Origin: Actinokineospora xionganensis | Lineage (GTDB): Bacteria; Actinomycetota; Actinomycetes; Mycobacteriales; Pseudonocardiaceae | DNA: 64,000 nt | Assembly (NCBI RefSeq): GCF_014323725.1 | Contig: NZ_JABVED010000007.1 | Span: 182,251-246,250 of the forward strand | Direction: 5' to 3' | Shown here: in pieces, positions 1-12,308 of the stretch | Layout of the letters: each line of letters opens with the position of its first letter | Position numbering within the stretch: position 1 is the first letter of the stretch | Position numbers and translations under genes: made by a program | The notes under the pieces: generated by a model | The model's database searches: none | What the model was told of the DNA's origin: nothing | The model's input: only the letters and a program-made list of their open reading frames with translations

Positions 1-99
1 ACGGACTTAACCCATGTCCCGTGTTACAGCGGTGGTCGGTCGGGGGACGGACTTAACCCATGTCCCGTGTTACAGCGGTGGTCGGTCGGGGGGACGGAC

Positions 100-116
<17 letters not shown>
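1..116. repeat. 46/47-bp tandem repeat derived from the pruA 3' end
   Basis: Two copies (1-46 and 47-93) are identical except for one extra G. A third, partial copy begins at 94 and is the end of pruA itself, including its stop codon. All three begin ACGGACTTAACCCATGT. The extragenic copies carry four extra bases relative to the gene copy, so they do not preserve the PruA reading frame. The array touches the window edge and may continue outside. It looks like local amplification of a gene end rather than a mobile element. Confidence 0.85.
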
Positions 117-1728
<1,612 letters not shown>

Positions 1729-1835
1729 CGTGTGGCTCGCCTCCCTGTGACTGGCTCACGGCAGTTGGGTTCGGCGAGTCCCGCTTGTGGCCACTCGCCC
1801 TTGAGCGCCATCCTGTCATGGGATGTTTCAGCGTT

Positions 1836-2339
1836 CTACAGCAACTCCAGCAAAAACGGCAGCTCCTGCGGCGCGTACCAGGCCAACTCGTGGTCCTCGG
1901 CGTCGCCAAGAGTGAATTCGGCGTCCGGATCGCCCATGTCGGCGGCGTCGATGACCGCGGCGGCGGCCCGCACGGCGTCCTGCGCGTCCTCGGTGTCGAG
2001 GTGGATCGCGGCGATCACCTTCAGCGGGATCGGACCGGCCAGCTTGACCACCGCGTAGTCCAGGTCGGGCCGCAGCAGGGCGCCGTCGACGTCGGCGGAG
2101 ACGACCGCGCGGCGCATGACGGTCTTCGGGTCTTTGTCCAACTCGGCGTTGAGCAGGCGCAGCGAGGCCCGGGCCGCGTCGAGCATGGCGGCGTACTCCA
2201 GCTCCTCGTCGCCGCCGGTCGCGTACGACTCACGCAGGGCGGGGGTCAGCGAGAACGCGGTGTTGCCCACCGCGACCAGCTCCCCGCCGGAGTTCAGCTC
2301 ATCCAGCATGGCCACCGTCGCCGGCACGTACACCCTCAC
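1836..2339 (-). CDS. DUF6912 family protein (Rv3231c-like), unknown function
   Basis: A 167-residue soluble protein beginning MRVYVPATVAMLDELNSGG, with no signal peptide or membrane segment. It matches the small conserved actinobacterial family found beside the WS/DGAT gene, as Rv3231c is in Mycobacterium. No catalytic motif is recognisable; the C-terminal half is acidic and Ala-rich. The GTG start at 2339 is supported by GAGGG about five bases upstream. It lies 25 bp downstream of the acyltransferase gene on the same strand and is probably cotranscribed with it. The intergenic DNA is a run of GTGANN hexamers, so several GTG triplets lie close to the start and its choice is less than certain. 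Confidence 0.75.
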   Translation of the reverse strand: MRVYVPATVAMLDELNSGGELVAVGNTAFSLTPALRESYATGGDEELEYAAMLDAARASLRLLNAELDKDPKTVMRRAVVSADVDGALLRPDLDYAVVKLAGPIPLKVIAAIHLDTEDAQDAVRAAAAVIDAADMGDPDAEFTLGDAEDHELAWYAPQELPFLLELL

Positions 2340-2382
2340 AGCACCCTCACAGTCACGCTCACGGTCACGCTCGGACAGTCGT
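2340..2382. repeat. GTGANN hexamer run between acyltransferase and DUF6912 genes
   Basis: On the minus strand the short gap and the end of the upstream gene read as successive GTGA-type hexamers (GTGACC, GTGAGC, GTGACT, GTGAGG). The run supplies the ribosome-binding region of the DUF6912 gene and several spare GTG codons. It is a low-complexity microrepeat that could change length by slippage. Confidence 0.5.
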
Positions 2383-3762
2383 CATGAGCTCTTCTACCGA
2401 CTCTTCCATCATCCTCGCCAACGCGGCCACATCGGACATCGCCGACCGGTCGCCGGTGAGCCCGAAAAACACGCCGCCGTCGTAGGACGTGACCCCGATC
2501 GCGAGGGCCTGGTTCTTGTTCAGCGGCATCACCGGGAACATCTCGGTCATCCGCGCCTGCCCCGCGTAGAGCGGAACCTGCGGGCCGGGCACGTTGGTGA
2601 TCACCAAGTTGAACACACGCTGGGAGAACGACGCCGCGGCGCGCGCGCCGAGCGAGTGCAGCGTCGGCGGGGCGAACCCGCCGACGCCGAGCAACGCCGA
2701 GGCCGCGACCAGGCCCGCGTCGCCGTGGGCGCGCATGGCGTGGCTGATGTGCTGCAGCCGCACGAACGGGTTCGGCTCGCCGACCGGCAGGTCCACGAGA
2801 TGGGCGCTGACCTTGTTGCCCAGCATCCCTGGAACGGTGCCATCCGCGTCGCCGTCGCGCACGGCGAGCGGGACCAGCGCCCGCACCCTCGTCGACGACG
2901 TGACCTGCTCCCCGCGCGAAAGCAGCCACGAGCGCAGCGCGCCGGAGATGACGGCGAGGACGACATCGTGCACGGTGCCGCCGTGGCCTTGGCGCACGCT
3001 GCGCAGGTCGTCGAGGCGGGCGCGGGCCACCGCGAACACCCGCGCCTTGCTCACCGGGGCGTTGAGCGGGCCGCCGGTGGTCGGGTGGGTGGCGATGCCG
3101 ATGGCTGAGACGATCGCCGCGGCGACCTTCTGGCTGGTGCTGACCACGTCGGAGACAGCCGAGCGCACGTTCTCGACGACCTCGCGCGGGCGGCGGACCG
3201 TGTCGGACACCGCGTCCATGACGAGCTTGGTCGGCCCCGGCATCCGGCGCGGCAGCCACGGCTCGTCCGGTTCGAGTTCGGGGGCGTGCGGCGAGGACTC
3301 CAGGATGATCTGGCCGAAGTCGATCGTGCGCACACCGTCGACCATGGCCTGGTGGGTCTTGGTGACCAGGGCGACGTGCCCCTGGGCGAGCCCCTCGATG
3401 AGGTACGCCTCCCAGAGCGGGCGGTTCTGGTCTAGCGGGCGGGCCATCAGCCGGGCCACCAGGTCGAAGAGCTGCTCGTCGCTGCCCGGTTTGGGCAGGG
3501 CGGATCGGCGCACGTGGTAGGCGACGTCGAAGTCCGGGTCGTCCACCCAGACCGGTCGGGCGAGGTAGCCGGGGACGGTGGCGACCTTCTGCCGGTAGCG
3601 CGGGACCAGCGGGAGCCGCTGCTCGATCAGCGAGACGAGTTGGGAGTAGGCGAAGCCCGACCGCGGTCTGCGGAACACCGCGACCCCCGCGACGTGCATC
3701 GGCGTCGCCTGGTCCTCGAGGTAGAGGAACGAGGCGTCGAGGGCGGAGAGGCGCTCGGGCAT
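2365..3762 (-). CDS. wax ester synthase/diacylglycerol acyltransferase (WS/DGAT)-like protein with HQxxxDG motif
   Basis: A 465-residue member of the bifunctional wax ester synthase/acyl-CoA:diacylglycerol acyltransferase family. It opens with the family N-terminus (LSALDASFLYLEDQATPMHV) and has the downstream NVPGPQ motif near the C-terminus. The family catalytic motif HHxxxDG is here THQAMVDG, so the second His, the presumed general base, is Gln. Either activity is altered or this subgroup is a non-canonical acyltransferase. It starts 44 bp from, and divergent to, the SpoU methyltransferase gene and heads a minus-strand group with the DUF6912 gene. Family membership is clear; catalytic competence is not. 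Confidence 0.85.
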   Translation of the reverse strand: MPERLSALDASFLYLEDQATPMHVAGVAVFRRPRSGFAYSQLVSLIEQRLPLVPRYRQKVATVPGYLARPVWVDDPDFDVAYHVRRSALPKPGSDEQLFDLVARLMARPLDQNRPLWEAYLIEGLAQGHVALVTKTHQAMVDGVRTIDFGQIILESSPHAPELEPDEPWLPRRMPGPTKLVMDAVSDTVRRPREVVENVRSAVSDVVSTSQKVAAAIVSAIGIATHPTTGGPLNAPVSKARVFAVARARLDDLRSVRQGHGGTVHDVVLAVISGALRSWLLSRGEQVTSSTRVRALVPLAVRDGDADGTVPGMLGNKVSAHLVDLPVGEPNPFVRLQHISHAMRAHGDAGLVAASALLGVGGFAPPTLHSLGARAAASFSQRVFNLVITNVPGPQVPLYAGQARMTEMFPVMPLNKNQALAIGVTSYDGGVFFGLTGDRSAMSDVAALARMMEESVEELMTTVRA

Positions 3763-3777
3763 GAACCCGATCCTGAC

Positions 3778-3789
3778 ACATCGCGATGT
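3778..3789. promoter_or_regulatory. palindrome in the WS/DGAT - SpoU divergent intergenic gap
   Basis: ACATCGCGATGT is a perfect 12-bp palindrome in the 44-bp gap between two divergent start codons. It could be a regulator site for either gene, but a 12-bp palindrome in GC-rich DNA is weak evidence. Confidence 0.25.
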
Positions 3790-3806
3790 CCCGAAGGTGA
3801 CGTGCG

Positions 3807-4598
3807 ATGCTGGGCGATGTGTCCCGCGATTTCTCTGGCCCTTCCCCCAAAGACCGGTTCGTCACCGTGTACGGCCGCAAGCCCGTGCTCGAGGCGCTCG
3901 CCGACGACCGGCTCTCGGTCGACAAGGTGGTGCTCGCCGACAACGCGCACGGCGCCGCCGCCCGGGAGATCCTCGACGCGGCCCGCCACCGCGGCGTGCC
4001 GGTCCAGCGGGCCACCGCGCAGCGGGTGAAAGTCTTGGCGGGCAACGGAAAGCAGGACCAGGGCGTCCTCGCCGACGTCGTCGCGCCGCGGATGCGCCTG
4101 CTCGCCGACGCCCTCGCGGGCCGCTCGGCGCCGCGCTCGGTGCTGCTTCTCGACGGCATCACGACCCCGGCGAACGTCGGGATGATCCTGCGCACCGCGA
4201 CCGCCGCGGGCCTCGGCGGGATCGTCGTCCCCCGACGCGGGGTGGCCACGATCGACCCGATGGTCGTGAAGGCGTCCGCCGGTGTGGCGTTCACCGCACC
4301 CGTCCTGCGCTGCGCCACCGCGGCCGAGGCGGCGGCCGACCTGCGGGCGGCGGGCTACACCCTCTACGGCATGGACGCGGGCGCACGGCGCACGGTGTTC
4401 GACGCGGAACTGCCGCAGCGGGTGGCGTTCGTGCTGGGCAGCGAGACGTCCGGGGTGACCGACGATGTGCGGCCGCACATCAACCGGTGGGTGTCGATCC
4501 CGATGGCGGGCGGTGTCGAGTCCCTCAACGTGGCCAGCGCCGCGGCGGTGCTGTGCTTCGAGCTGGTGCGGCGCTCACAGGTCCAGCAGGACCGCTAG
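3807..4598 (+). CDS. SpoU/TrmH-family RNA 2'-O-methyltransferase
   Basis: A 263-residue SPOUT methyltransferase that would transfer methyl from SAM to a ribose 2'-OH in rRNA or tRNA. The N-terminal substrate-binding domain (about residues 20-95, VYGRKPVLEAL onward) is followed by the knotted catalytic domain with the three SpoU motifs: LDGITTPANVGMILRTA, LGSETSGV, and IPMAGGVESLNVASAAAV. The substrate cannot be read from the sequence; 23S rRNA G2251 (RlmB-like) and other sites are both possible. The last 24 bases overlap the convergent mini-HAD gene. Confidence 0.9.
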   Translation: MLGDVSRDFSGPSPKDRFVTVYGRKPVLEALADDRLSVDKVVLADNAHGAAAREILDAARHRGVPVQRATAQRVKVLAGNGKQDQGVLADVVAPRMRLLADALAGRSAPRSVLLLDGITTPANVGMILRTATAAGLGGIVVPRRGVATIDPMVVKASAGVAFTAPVLRCATAAEAAADLRAAGYTLYGMDAGARRTVFDAELPQRVAFVLGSETSGVTDDVRPHINRWVSIPMAGGVESLNVASAAAVLCFELVRRSQVQQDR

Positions 4599-4943
4599 CT
4601 CGTCCATTGTGGACTCGATGGCCCGGTGGTGGATGCCGGTCATCCCCGCCTCCGCGGCCCCGCGCACGTACCTGGCGACGTCGTCGATGAACACGCAGCG
4701 GTCCGGCGTGGTGTCCAGGGACCTTGCCGTCAGTTCGAAGATGGCCGGGTTTGGTTTGGCCACACCGACTTCACCGGAGACGATCACCGCGTCGAACAGG
4801 TCGGGCAGCCCCCACGGCCTGCGGTCTGCGTTGGACAACAACGCGGTTCGAAGGCCTTTGGCCCGGGCGGACCGGACGACGTCCACGATCGCGGGGTCGG
4901 TGAAGACTCCCGCGTAGTCCACGACCAGGGCCTCGTACCTCAC
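4575..4943 (-). CDS. small capless HAD-like protein with incomplete catalytic motif I
   Basis: Only 122 residues from the GTG at 4943; a GTG at 4982 would give 135, but it sits inside a palindrome. Rossmannoid HAD motifs are visible in order: motif I VVDYAGVFTD, motif II LLSNAD, motif III Lys in VAKPNPAIF, and motif IV VFIDDV. There is no cap domain: motifs I and II are separated by only about 30 residues. In motif I the first Asp is present, but the second Asp of DxD (the general acid) is Ala. Phosphatase activity is therefore doubtful. It overlaps the 3' end of the SpoU methyltransferase gene and is divergent from the Rv3235-like gene. Confidence 0.75.
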   Translation of the reverse strand: MRYEALVVDYAGVFTDPAIVDVVRSARAKGLRTALLSNADRRPWGLPDLFDAVIVSGEVGVAKPNPAIFELTARSLDTTPDRCVFIDDVARYVRGAAEAGMTGIHHRAIESTMDELAVLLDL

Positions 4944-4975
4944 AGGTTCCGATACTGCCCTGCCTTGCCCGGGAT

Positions 4976-4991
4976 TCACCACAAGTGGTGA
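4976..4991. promoter_or_regulatory. 16-bp palindrome between mini-HAD and Rv3235-like genes
   Basis: TCACCAC-AA-GTGGTGA has 7-bp perfect arms around two bases. It lies in the gap between two divergent genes, just upstream of the preferred mini-HAD start and immediately before the GTG of the Rv3235-like gene. The position fits an operator covering both translation starts or promoters. Confidence 0.4.
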
Positions 4992-4994
4992 CGC

Positions 4995-5501
4995 GTGTCC
5001 TGTTTCACCTACCGAGACGCTCTGTATCGCATGCGGATCAGTGCGTTGGCGGAATACGAACCGCCGCTGTGCGGCGAAGCCGAGGAGAACCGGTGGATCA
5101 CCCCGGCGCCCCGGCTGGTGTCAGTCGGTGCTGTGCGTGCCCCGGCCCCAGGCCTCGGCCAGGAATCGCTCAGCCGGATGTTCGGGCTGGTGCTCGAGGC
5201 CTTGGACGGCAGACGGCCGGTCGCTCAACTCCGGGGAGCGATGTCGGCTGGGGTGTACGAGGCGATGGTGACCCGGGTGCGGTCGGCTTCGGGGTGGACG
5301 CACCGCCTGGCATCGCTGCGGTCGTGTGCGGTGTCGGGAGCGGTCGTTGAGGCCTCGGCGACCGTGCGGGTGTGGCGGCGGGGATCGCCGTGGCGGGCGG
5401 TGGCTGTGGTGGCGCGGGTCGAGTTGTCGGCGCACGGGTGGGTGTTCACGTACTTGCGGGTGATCACTCCGGCTTCGTCGGCTGCCCGTCGGGTGGGGTG
5501 A
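4995..5501 (+). CDS. Rv3235 family protein (secA-proximal), unknown function
   Basis: A 168-residue protein from the GTG at 4995, or 156 from the ATG at 5031; neither has a strong ribosome-binding site. It resembles the Rv3235 family that sits beside secA across actinobacteria. The C-terminal half (SAVVEASATVRVWRRGSPWRAVAVVARVE, about residues 110-150 in part) looks like an alternating beta-strand region with a basic character. There is no signal peptide or transmembrane segment. It converges on secA with a strong hairpin between them. The neighbourhood suggests a translocation link, but this is inference from position only. Confidence 0.75.
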   Translation: MSCFTYRDALYRMRISALAEYEPPLCGEAEENRWITPAPRLVSVGAVRAPAPGLGQESLSRMFGLVLEALDGRRPVAQLRGAMSAGVYEAMVTRVRSASGWTHRLASLRSCAVSGAVVEASATVRVWRRGSPWRAVAVVARVELSAHGWVFTYLRVITPASSAARRVG

Positions 5502-5528
5502 CTCCGCGTGAAGGACCGCCGAACAGCG

Positions 5529-5562
5529 AAGGAGCCCCCGCCTGATCAGGCGAGGGCTCCTT
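5529..5562. terminator. bidirectional hairpin between Rv3235-like gene and secA
   Basis: AAGGAGCCC and GGGCTCCTT flank an inner CGCC-TGATCA-GGCG stem, giving a nearly uninterrupted inverted repeat. It lies between two convergent stop codons and should terminate both transcripts. Confidence 0.85.
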
Positions 5563-5573
5563 CGAGCGAGCAA

Positions 5574-8450
<2,877 letters not shown>

Positions 8451-8635
8451 CCGGTCGACCTCGCTAGCTGATAGTCGTGCGCCCGCTGCGGACGCTCCTG
8501 TACGTCATCGTAGGCAACCGACGCCGCAGCGTGCACCGACGCTTGTCGGCAGCGCGCAGGGTACCCGGGTCGGCTCCACCTCCGGACAAACGGCTCAACG
8601 CCCCCGATGGTTCCGCACCCGACCCTCCGACACGC

Positions 8636-8669
8636 CGGTGCCCCGGAGCCGACACGCTCCGGGGCACCG
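8636..8669 (-). terminator. terminator after hpf
   Basis: CGGTGCCCCGGAGC pairs perfectly over 14 bp with GCTCCGGGGCACCG around a six-base loop, about 20 bp past the hibernation factor stop codon. It separates hpf from secA, which therefore needs its own promoter in 8451-8635. Confidence 0.85.
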
Positions 8670-8690
8670 ATCGGTCGGTGGCGGGCTGGA

Positions 8691-9350
8691 TCAGACCAGC
8701 TTGATCACGCCGTAGTCGAATCCCCTGCGGCGGTACACGACGCTGGGCTGCCCGGAGTCCGCGTCGGAGAAGAGGTAGAAGTCGTGTCCGACCAGTTCCA
8801 TCTCGTAGAGGGCCTGGTCGACGGTCATGGGCTTGGCCGGGTGCTCCTTTTCCCGGACTACACGCCCTGGCAGATTGTCGGCAGCCTGGTCGTCCCAGCG
8901 CTGCTGCTCGGGGAGGTCGGTCATCCCCTCGAATTCGGGCGCGTCCAGCACCGCGAGCTGCGACACCCGCTTGCCGTTGGTCTCGCGCGAGCCGTTGATG
9001 ACGGCGGATGTCGCCTCGGCGACCGAGGCCGGGCTGCGTCGCCCGTGGTGAACACGCCTGCGGTCGTGCGATCGGCGAAGCCGGTTTTCGAGCTTGGCCA
9101 CGGCTTGGTCCAGTGCGGCGTAGAAGTCGCCCGCACACGCCTCGGCGCGAACCGCCGGGCCCTTGCCCATACCGGTGATCTCGACCCGCTGGCAGTTCTT
9201 CGACTGCCTGCGGTTGGGCTCATGGAAAAGCTCCACGTCGAAGCGGATGACCTTGCGGTCGTACCGCTGCATTCGGGTCAGCTTGTCCTCGACGTGCACT
9301 CGGTAATGCTCCGGCACCTCGACGTTACGGCCCTTAACCACGATGTCCAT
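8691..9350 (-). CDS. hpf: long-form ribosome hibernation promoting factor HPF
   Basis: A 219-residue ribosome-associated factor that binds the 30S A/P sites in stationary phase and, in its long form, joins 70S particles into 100S dimers. The N-terminal S30AE/YfiA domain occupies about residues 1-105 (MDIVVKGRNVEVPEHYRVHV onward). A charged linker follows, then the dimerising C-terminal domain (about 155-219) with MTVDQALYEMELVGHDFYLF. The ATG at 9350 is preceded by GGGAGG. It is the Rv3241c equivalent between comF and secA. A 510-bp gene-free region lies upstream, which suggests a long or multiply regulated promoter, as expected for a growth-phase gene. Confidence 0.93.
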   Translation of the reverse strand: MDIVVKGRNVEVPEHYRVHVEDKLTRMQRYDRKVIRFDVELFHEPNRRQSKNCQRVEITGMGKGPAVRAEACAGDFYAALDQAVAKLENRLRRSHDRRRVHHGRRSPASVAEATSAVINGSRETNGKRVSQLAVLDAPEFEGMTDLPEQQRWDDQAADNLPGRVVREKEHPAKPMTVDQALYEMELVGHDFYLFSDADSGQPSVVYRRRGFDYGVIKLV

Positions 9351-9860
9351 ACACGACCTCCCTCGCTGCTTGCGAGCCTTGGATCCGCCGAAACTACGGC
9401 GCCGGTATGCCTGGATTCGACGTCCAGAGCGGGGGCCTGACCTGCGGAGAGACACCTCCGGAAGGTTCAGCGCTCCACCGGCGCCAGGGTCATGGGCTGA
9501 TCGCCTCCTCCCTGCGAACGGGAACGCTGATAGCGCTGAACGCTAGCTCGGGTTTCGGTTCTGCAACAGCCCCCGAGGCGGGGGACATCTCTGGGCAACC
9601 GAGAATCACGCCGTGCGACGACCCCGCAGGTAGCCAAGGCCCTTGATTCCGACACGCCGCCGGATGGGTGGTGGATCGTTCACCCACCTGGCGCAAAGTG
9701 GCCCACTGAGCGGCGTAGAAGGTTGCTGCGAACGCTTGAAGCACGCGTACCTCCGATGGAGTCTCGGCTCGGTTCGCGTAACGCCACATACCTGGCCAAC
9801 GGCTGTCGGCGCGGCTTGGTTCCCCGAACCAGGTTCACCCGTGTGGGTGTAGTCCTCGGG
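9351..9860. other. 510-bp gene-free region between comF and hpf
   Basis: No convincing coding frame is visible: the short frames here lack a ribosome-binding site and family resemblance. It should hold the hpf promoter(s) near its low-coordinate end. A small hairpin, TGGTTC-CCC-GAACCA, at 9817-9831 lies just downstream of the comF stop and may help terminate comF. Another run, CCCCCGAGGCGGGGG, sits near 9570. I see no recognisable riboswitch. Confidence 0.5.
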
Positions 9861-10502
9861 TCAGACCGTGGCCGTGAAAGCGAGGATCGCGACTACCGGA
9901 ATGTCTGCTTTGTCGAGTGCGCGCACGCAGGCGGCGGCTGTCGCGCCGGTGGTGACCACGTCGTCGACGAGGATCGCCGGGGTGCCGGGCGGAGGCGTGG
10001 TGCCGCGCTTGACCGAGACGGCGCCGCGAAGGTTCGCGGCTCGCTGACTTCTTGTCAGACCAACTGAATCCCTGGTCCCGGCGACTCGCAGGGCGGGGGC
10101 CACGTGCGCTGTCATGCCGTGCCTCGCCAGTTCTCCGGCGGTGTGGACGGCGGCTCGGAGCATGTGGTTGCCGCCCCTTCTCGCCGCCGCGACTGATCTT
10201 GAGGGGGCGGGGACCAGCCAGACGTCCTCGGCCCACGGTGGGGCGTCCTCCGCAAGTCGGATTAGCGCTTGCGCGAGGCATTTGCCGAGGATGGGGGCAA
10301 GTTCGCGCCTGTTGTCCTTGTAGTGGAGGACGAGTCTTCTGGCGGGGCCCGCGTATGGGGCCAGGGCGTAGGTGGGGGTGGTGAGCGTGCTTCGTTCTAT
10401 GGATCTCAGGGAAGTGGTGCGGGCGCATGGGGGGCACCAGCGGGTGTTGGGGGCTTCGCAGCCTGCGCAGGTTCTGGGGAGGATCAGGTCCAGGAGGGGC
10501 AT
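9861..10502 (-). CDS. comF: ComF-family phosphoribosyltransferase-like protein
   Basis: A 213-residue protein with an N-terminal four-Cys zinc motif (CAGC near residues 12-15, CPPC near 26-29) and a C-terminal type I phosphoribosyltransferase fold with the PRPP-binding signature AILVDDVVTTGAT around residue 180. In naturally competent bacteria ComF works in DNA uptake; in actinobacteria its role is undefined. It is the Rv3242c equivalent. It follows lpqB on the same strand with a gap of 78 bp and lies upstream of hpf. Confidence 0.88.
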   Translation of the reverse strand: MPLLDLILPRTCAGCEAPNTRWCPPCARTTSLRSIERSTLTTPTYALAPYAGPARRLVLHYKDNRRELAPILGKCLAQALIRLAEDAPPWAEDVWLVPAPSRSVAAARRGGNHMLRAAVHTAGELARHGMTAHVAPALRVAGTRDSVGLTRSQRAANLRGAVSVKRGTTPPPGTPAILVDDVVTTGATAAACVRALDKADIPVVAILAFTATV

Positions 10503-10580
10503 GAGTTGACGATCGCTTCTCGGACCGTCAGAAGTGGCGCATCCCCGCCGGGTTGTCCACAGGCTCCCGGGCCGCCTCGG

Positions 10581-12308
10581 TCAGCCGGGGAAGAAGGGTT
10601 GCGAGCCTGGGCCCTGGCTGTGCTGGTGGGCCTGCCAGACCTTCCCGGCCTCCTGCGTCGACCACATGCCGGAGCCGTCGGTGACCACGGCTGGTCTGCT
10701 CGGCGCGGCGGTGATCGCGGTGACGGGGAGGGTCAGGGTCGAACTGTTGTACGGGTTCACCGTCAGGCCGTCGATGGGCAGGCTCGCCACCGGCATCGTG
10801 TTCAGCTCCGTGGCGACGATCAGGGACACCTTGTTGAGCCAGTCGACGCTGATGACCTCTTTGACCTTGCCGCCCTGCAGGGTGCGTGGGAGGCGAATGG
10901 CCACGGCGTCGTTGGTGCGGACCACGGAGGCGACCTTGACCTCGCCGTTGACCACGGCGGCCACCCGGACGCCGTCTCGGGACAGGCGGAGTTGGGTGAT
11001 GGTGCCGCCGTCGGCCGTGAGCTCCGAGGCGTCCACTGAGAGGTCTTCCCAGGTGCCCTGGGAGGTTCTCACCGCCCGCACCACCACGGTCCCGTCCAGG
11101 ACCGTCCAGACCTCACCGCCACCGTTGGCGTCGCCCAGGAGCCAGGTGGGTCTGGTCAGGGTGGCTGCCGGTGGGAGGTCGATCTGCGGAAGGTCCGCGT
11201 TGATCTTGCCGATGCGCAGGCCCATGCCGTTGGGGGTCCGGTGCACCACCGCGAGCTGGCTGCCGTCGAGGGACTGTGCGGCGCTGACGATCTCGTAGGC
11301 GCCCGCGCCCGCCGGGCCCTCGATGGGTTTGCCGTCGCGCATCGAGCGGATGGTTCTGCCCGCGACCACGAGGCCCAGCAGGTCCGGTTTCGGGTTCGCC
11401 AGGACGTCGTATGAGCCCACGTCGGCCTGACGCCAATCGCCGTGTTGGGGGACGAGTTCGCGGCCCTCGGTGTTGAGGCGCAGGGGGCTGGTGGTGACCT
11501 CGGAGACCGATTTGACGATCTGCGCCGCCATTCGCTGGCGGTCCTCGATCGATTTGTCGACTTGGGTCAGGTTGATCAGGACAGCGCCGTCGTTCTCGCG
11601 GACGACGTTGGTGCGCAGGTCCACGCCCTCCAGCTGACTTCGGACCGCGCCCTTGAGGGAGTCCGACGGGCCCGCCAGCAGCAGGCGCATCACCCGGCCC
11701 TCGATGCCCTCGCTCGGCTCGATCTCCACGTAGCGGGGGTCGGAGACCATGACCCGCTGCTCCGGGTCGAAGAACTGCAGGTTGACCCGACGATAGGCCG
11801 CGTCGAACTTGGTCTGCTCGATGAGGAGCACGTCCGGCGGGGTCGAGATGCGCCACTGGCCGTCGGGCTGGCGGCGCACGACGATGCGGTATTCGACCGG
11901 CTGGACACCCGGGTAGAACGCGCGGTCGGCCTTGAGCCTGCCGATCTGGGTGGCCGTCAGCATGACGACCTTCTCCTCAGGGTCGGAACCCTGGGGCGGC
12001 CGGGTGTCCTGGACCGGTGCGGGCGGGGTCTTGAACCCGTCCTGCAGGATCGTCGGCTCCGGGATGCGCGGCCAGTGCTGCTTGGCCTCGTCGGTGAGAT
12101 ACGTCCGGGCCGCGTCCGGGGTGCCCGCGCGGAAGACGAACTCCTGCACCAGCGACAGCGGATCGAGGTCCGGCGTCGGCTTGCGGACCTGCCGCTCCTG
12201 CGGGCCGGGGGCGTCGAGGACCACCTTCGGCGGGGTGCGGTCGGGGATGTTGGCGCAGCCGGTGAGCAGGCCCGCGAACACCATCACGGCGACGAGCAAG
12301 CGCTTCAC
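10581..12308 (-). CDS. lpqB: lipoprotein LpqB, MtrAB accessory
   Basis: A 575-residue secreted lipoprotein with lipobox LLTGC (lipidated Cys18) after a short hydrophobic signal. A GerMN-like domain lies in the first half and a beta-propeller-like C-terminal region follows, as in mycobacterial LpqB (583 residues). LpqB interacts with the extracellular part of MtrB and tunes MtrA phosphorylation, cell-wall homeostasis and division. Its ATG overlaps the mtrB stop by four bases (ATGA), so the two are translationally coupled. Confidence 0.95.
   Translation of the reverse strand: MKRLLVAVMVFAGLLTGCANIPDRTPPKVVLDAPGPQERQVRKPTPDLDPLSLVQEFVFRAGTPDAARTYLTDEAKQHWPRIPEPTILQDGFKTPPAPVQDTRPPQGSDPEEKVVMLTATQIGRLKADRAFYPGVQPVEYRIVVRRQPDGQWRISTPPDVLLIEQTKFDAAYRRVNLQFFDPEQRVMVSDPRYVEIEPSEGIEGRVMRLLLAGPSDSLKGAVRSQLEGVDLRTNVVRENDGAVLINLTQVDKSIEDRQRMAAQIVKSVSEVTTSPLRLNTEGRELVPQHGDWRQADVGSYDVLANPKPDLLGLVVAGRTIRSMRDGKPIEGPAGAGAYEIVSAAQSLDGSQLAVVHRTPNGMGLRIGKINADLPQIDLPPAATLTRPTWLLGDANGGGEVWTVLDGTVVVRAVRTSQGTWEDLSVDASELTADGGTITQLRLSRDGVRVAAVVNGEVKVASVVRTNDAVAIRLPRTLQGGKVKEVISVDWLNKVSLIVATELNTMPVASLPIDGLTVNPYNSSTLTLPVTAITAAPSRPAVVTDGSGMWSTQEAGKVWQAHQHSQGPGSQPFFPG

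Noticed and set aside
9490-9789. A 99-codon minus-strand frame between comF and hpf
   Set aside because: No ribosome-binding site, atypical composition for a protein, and no family resemblance.
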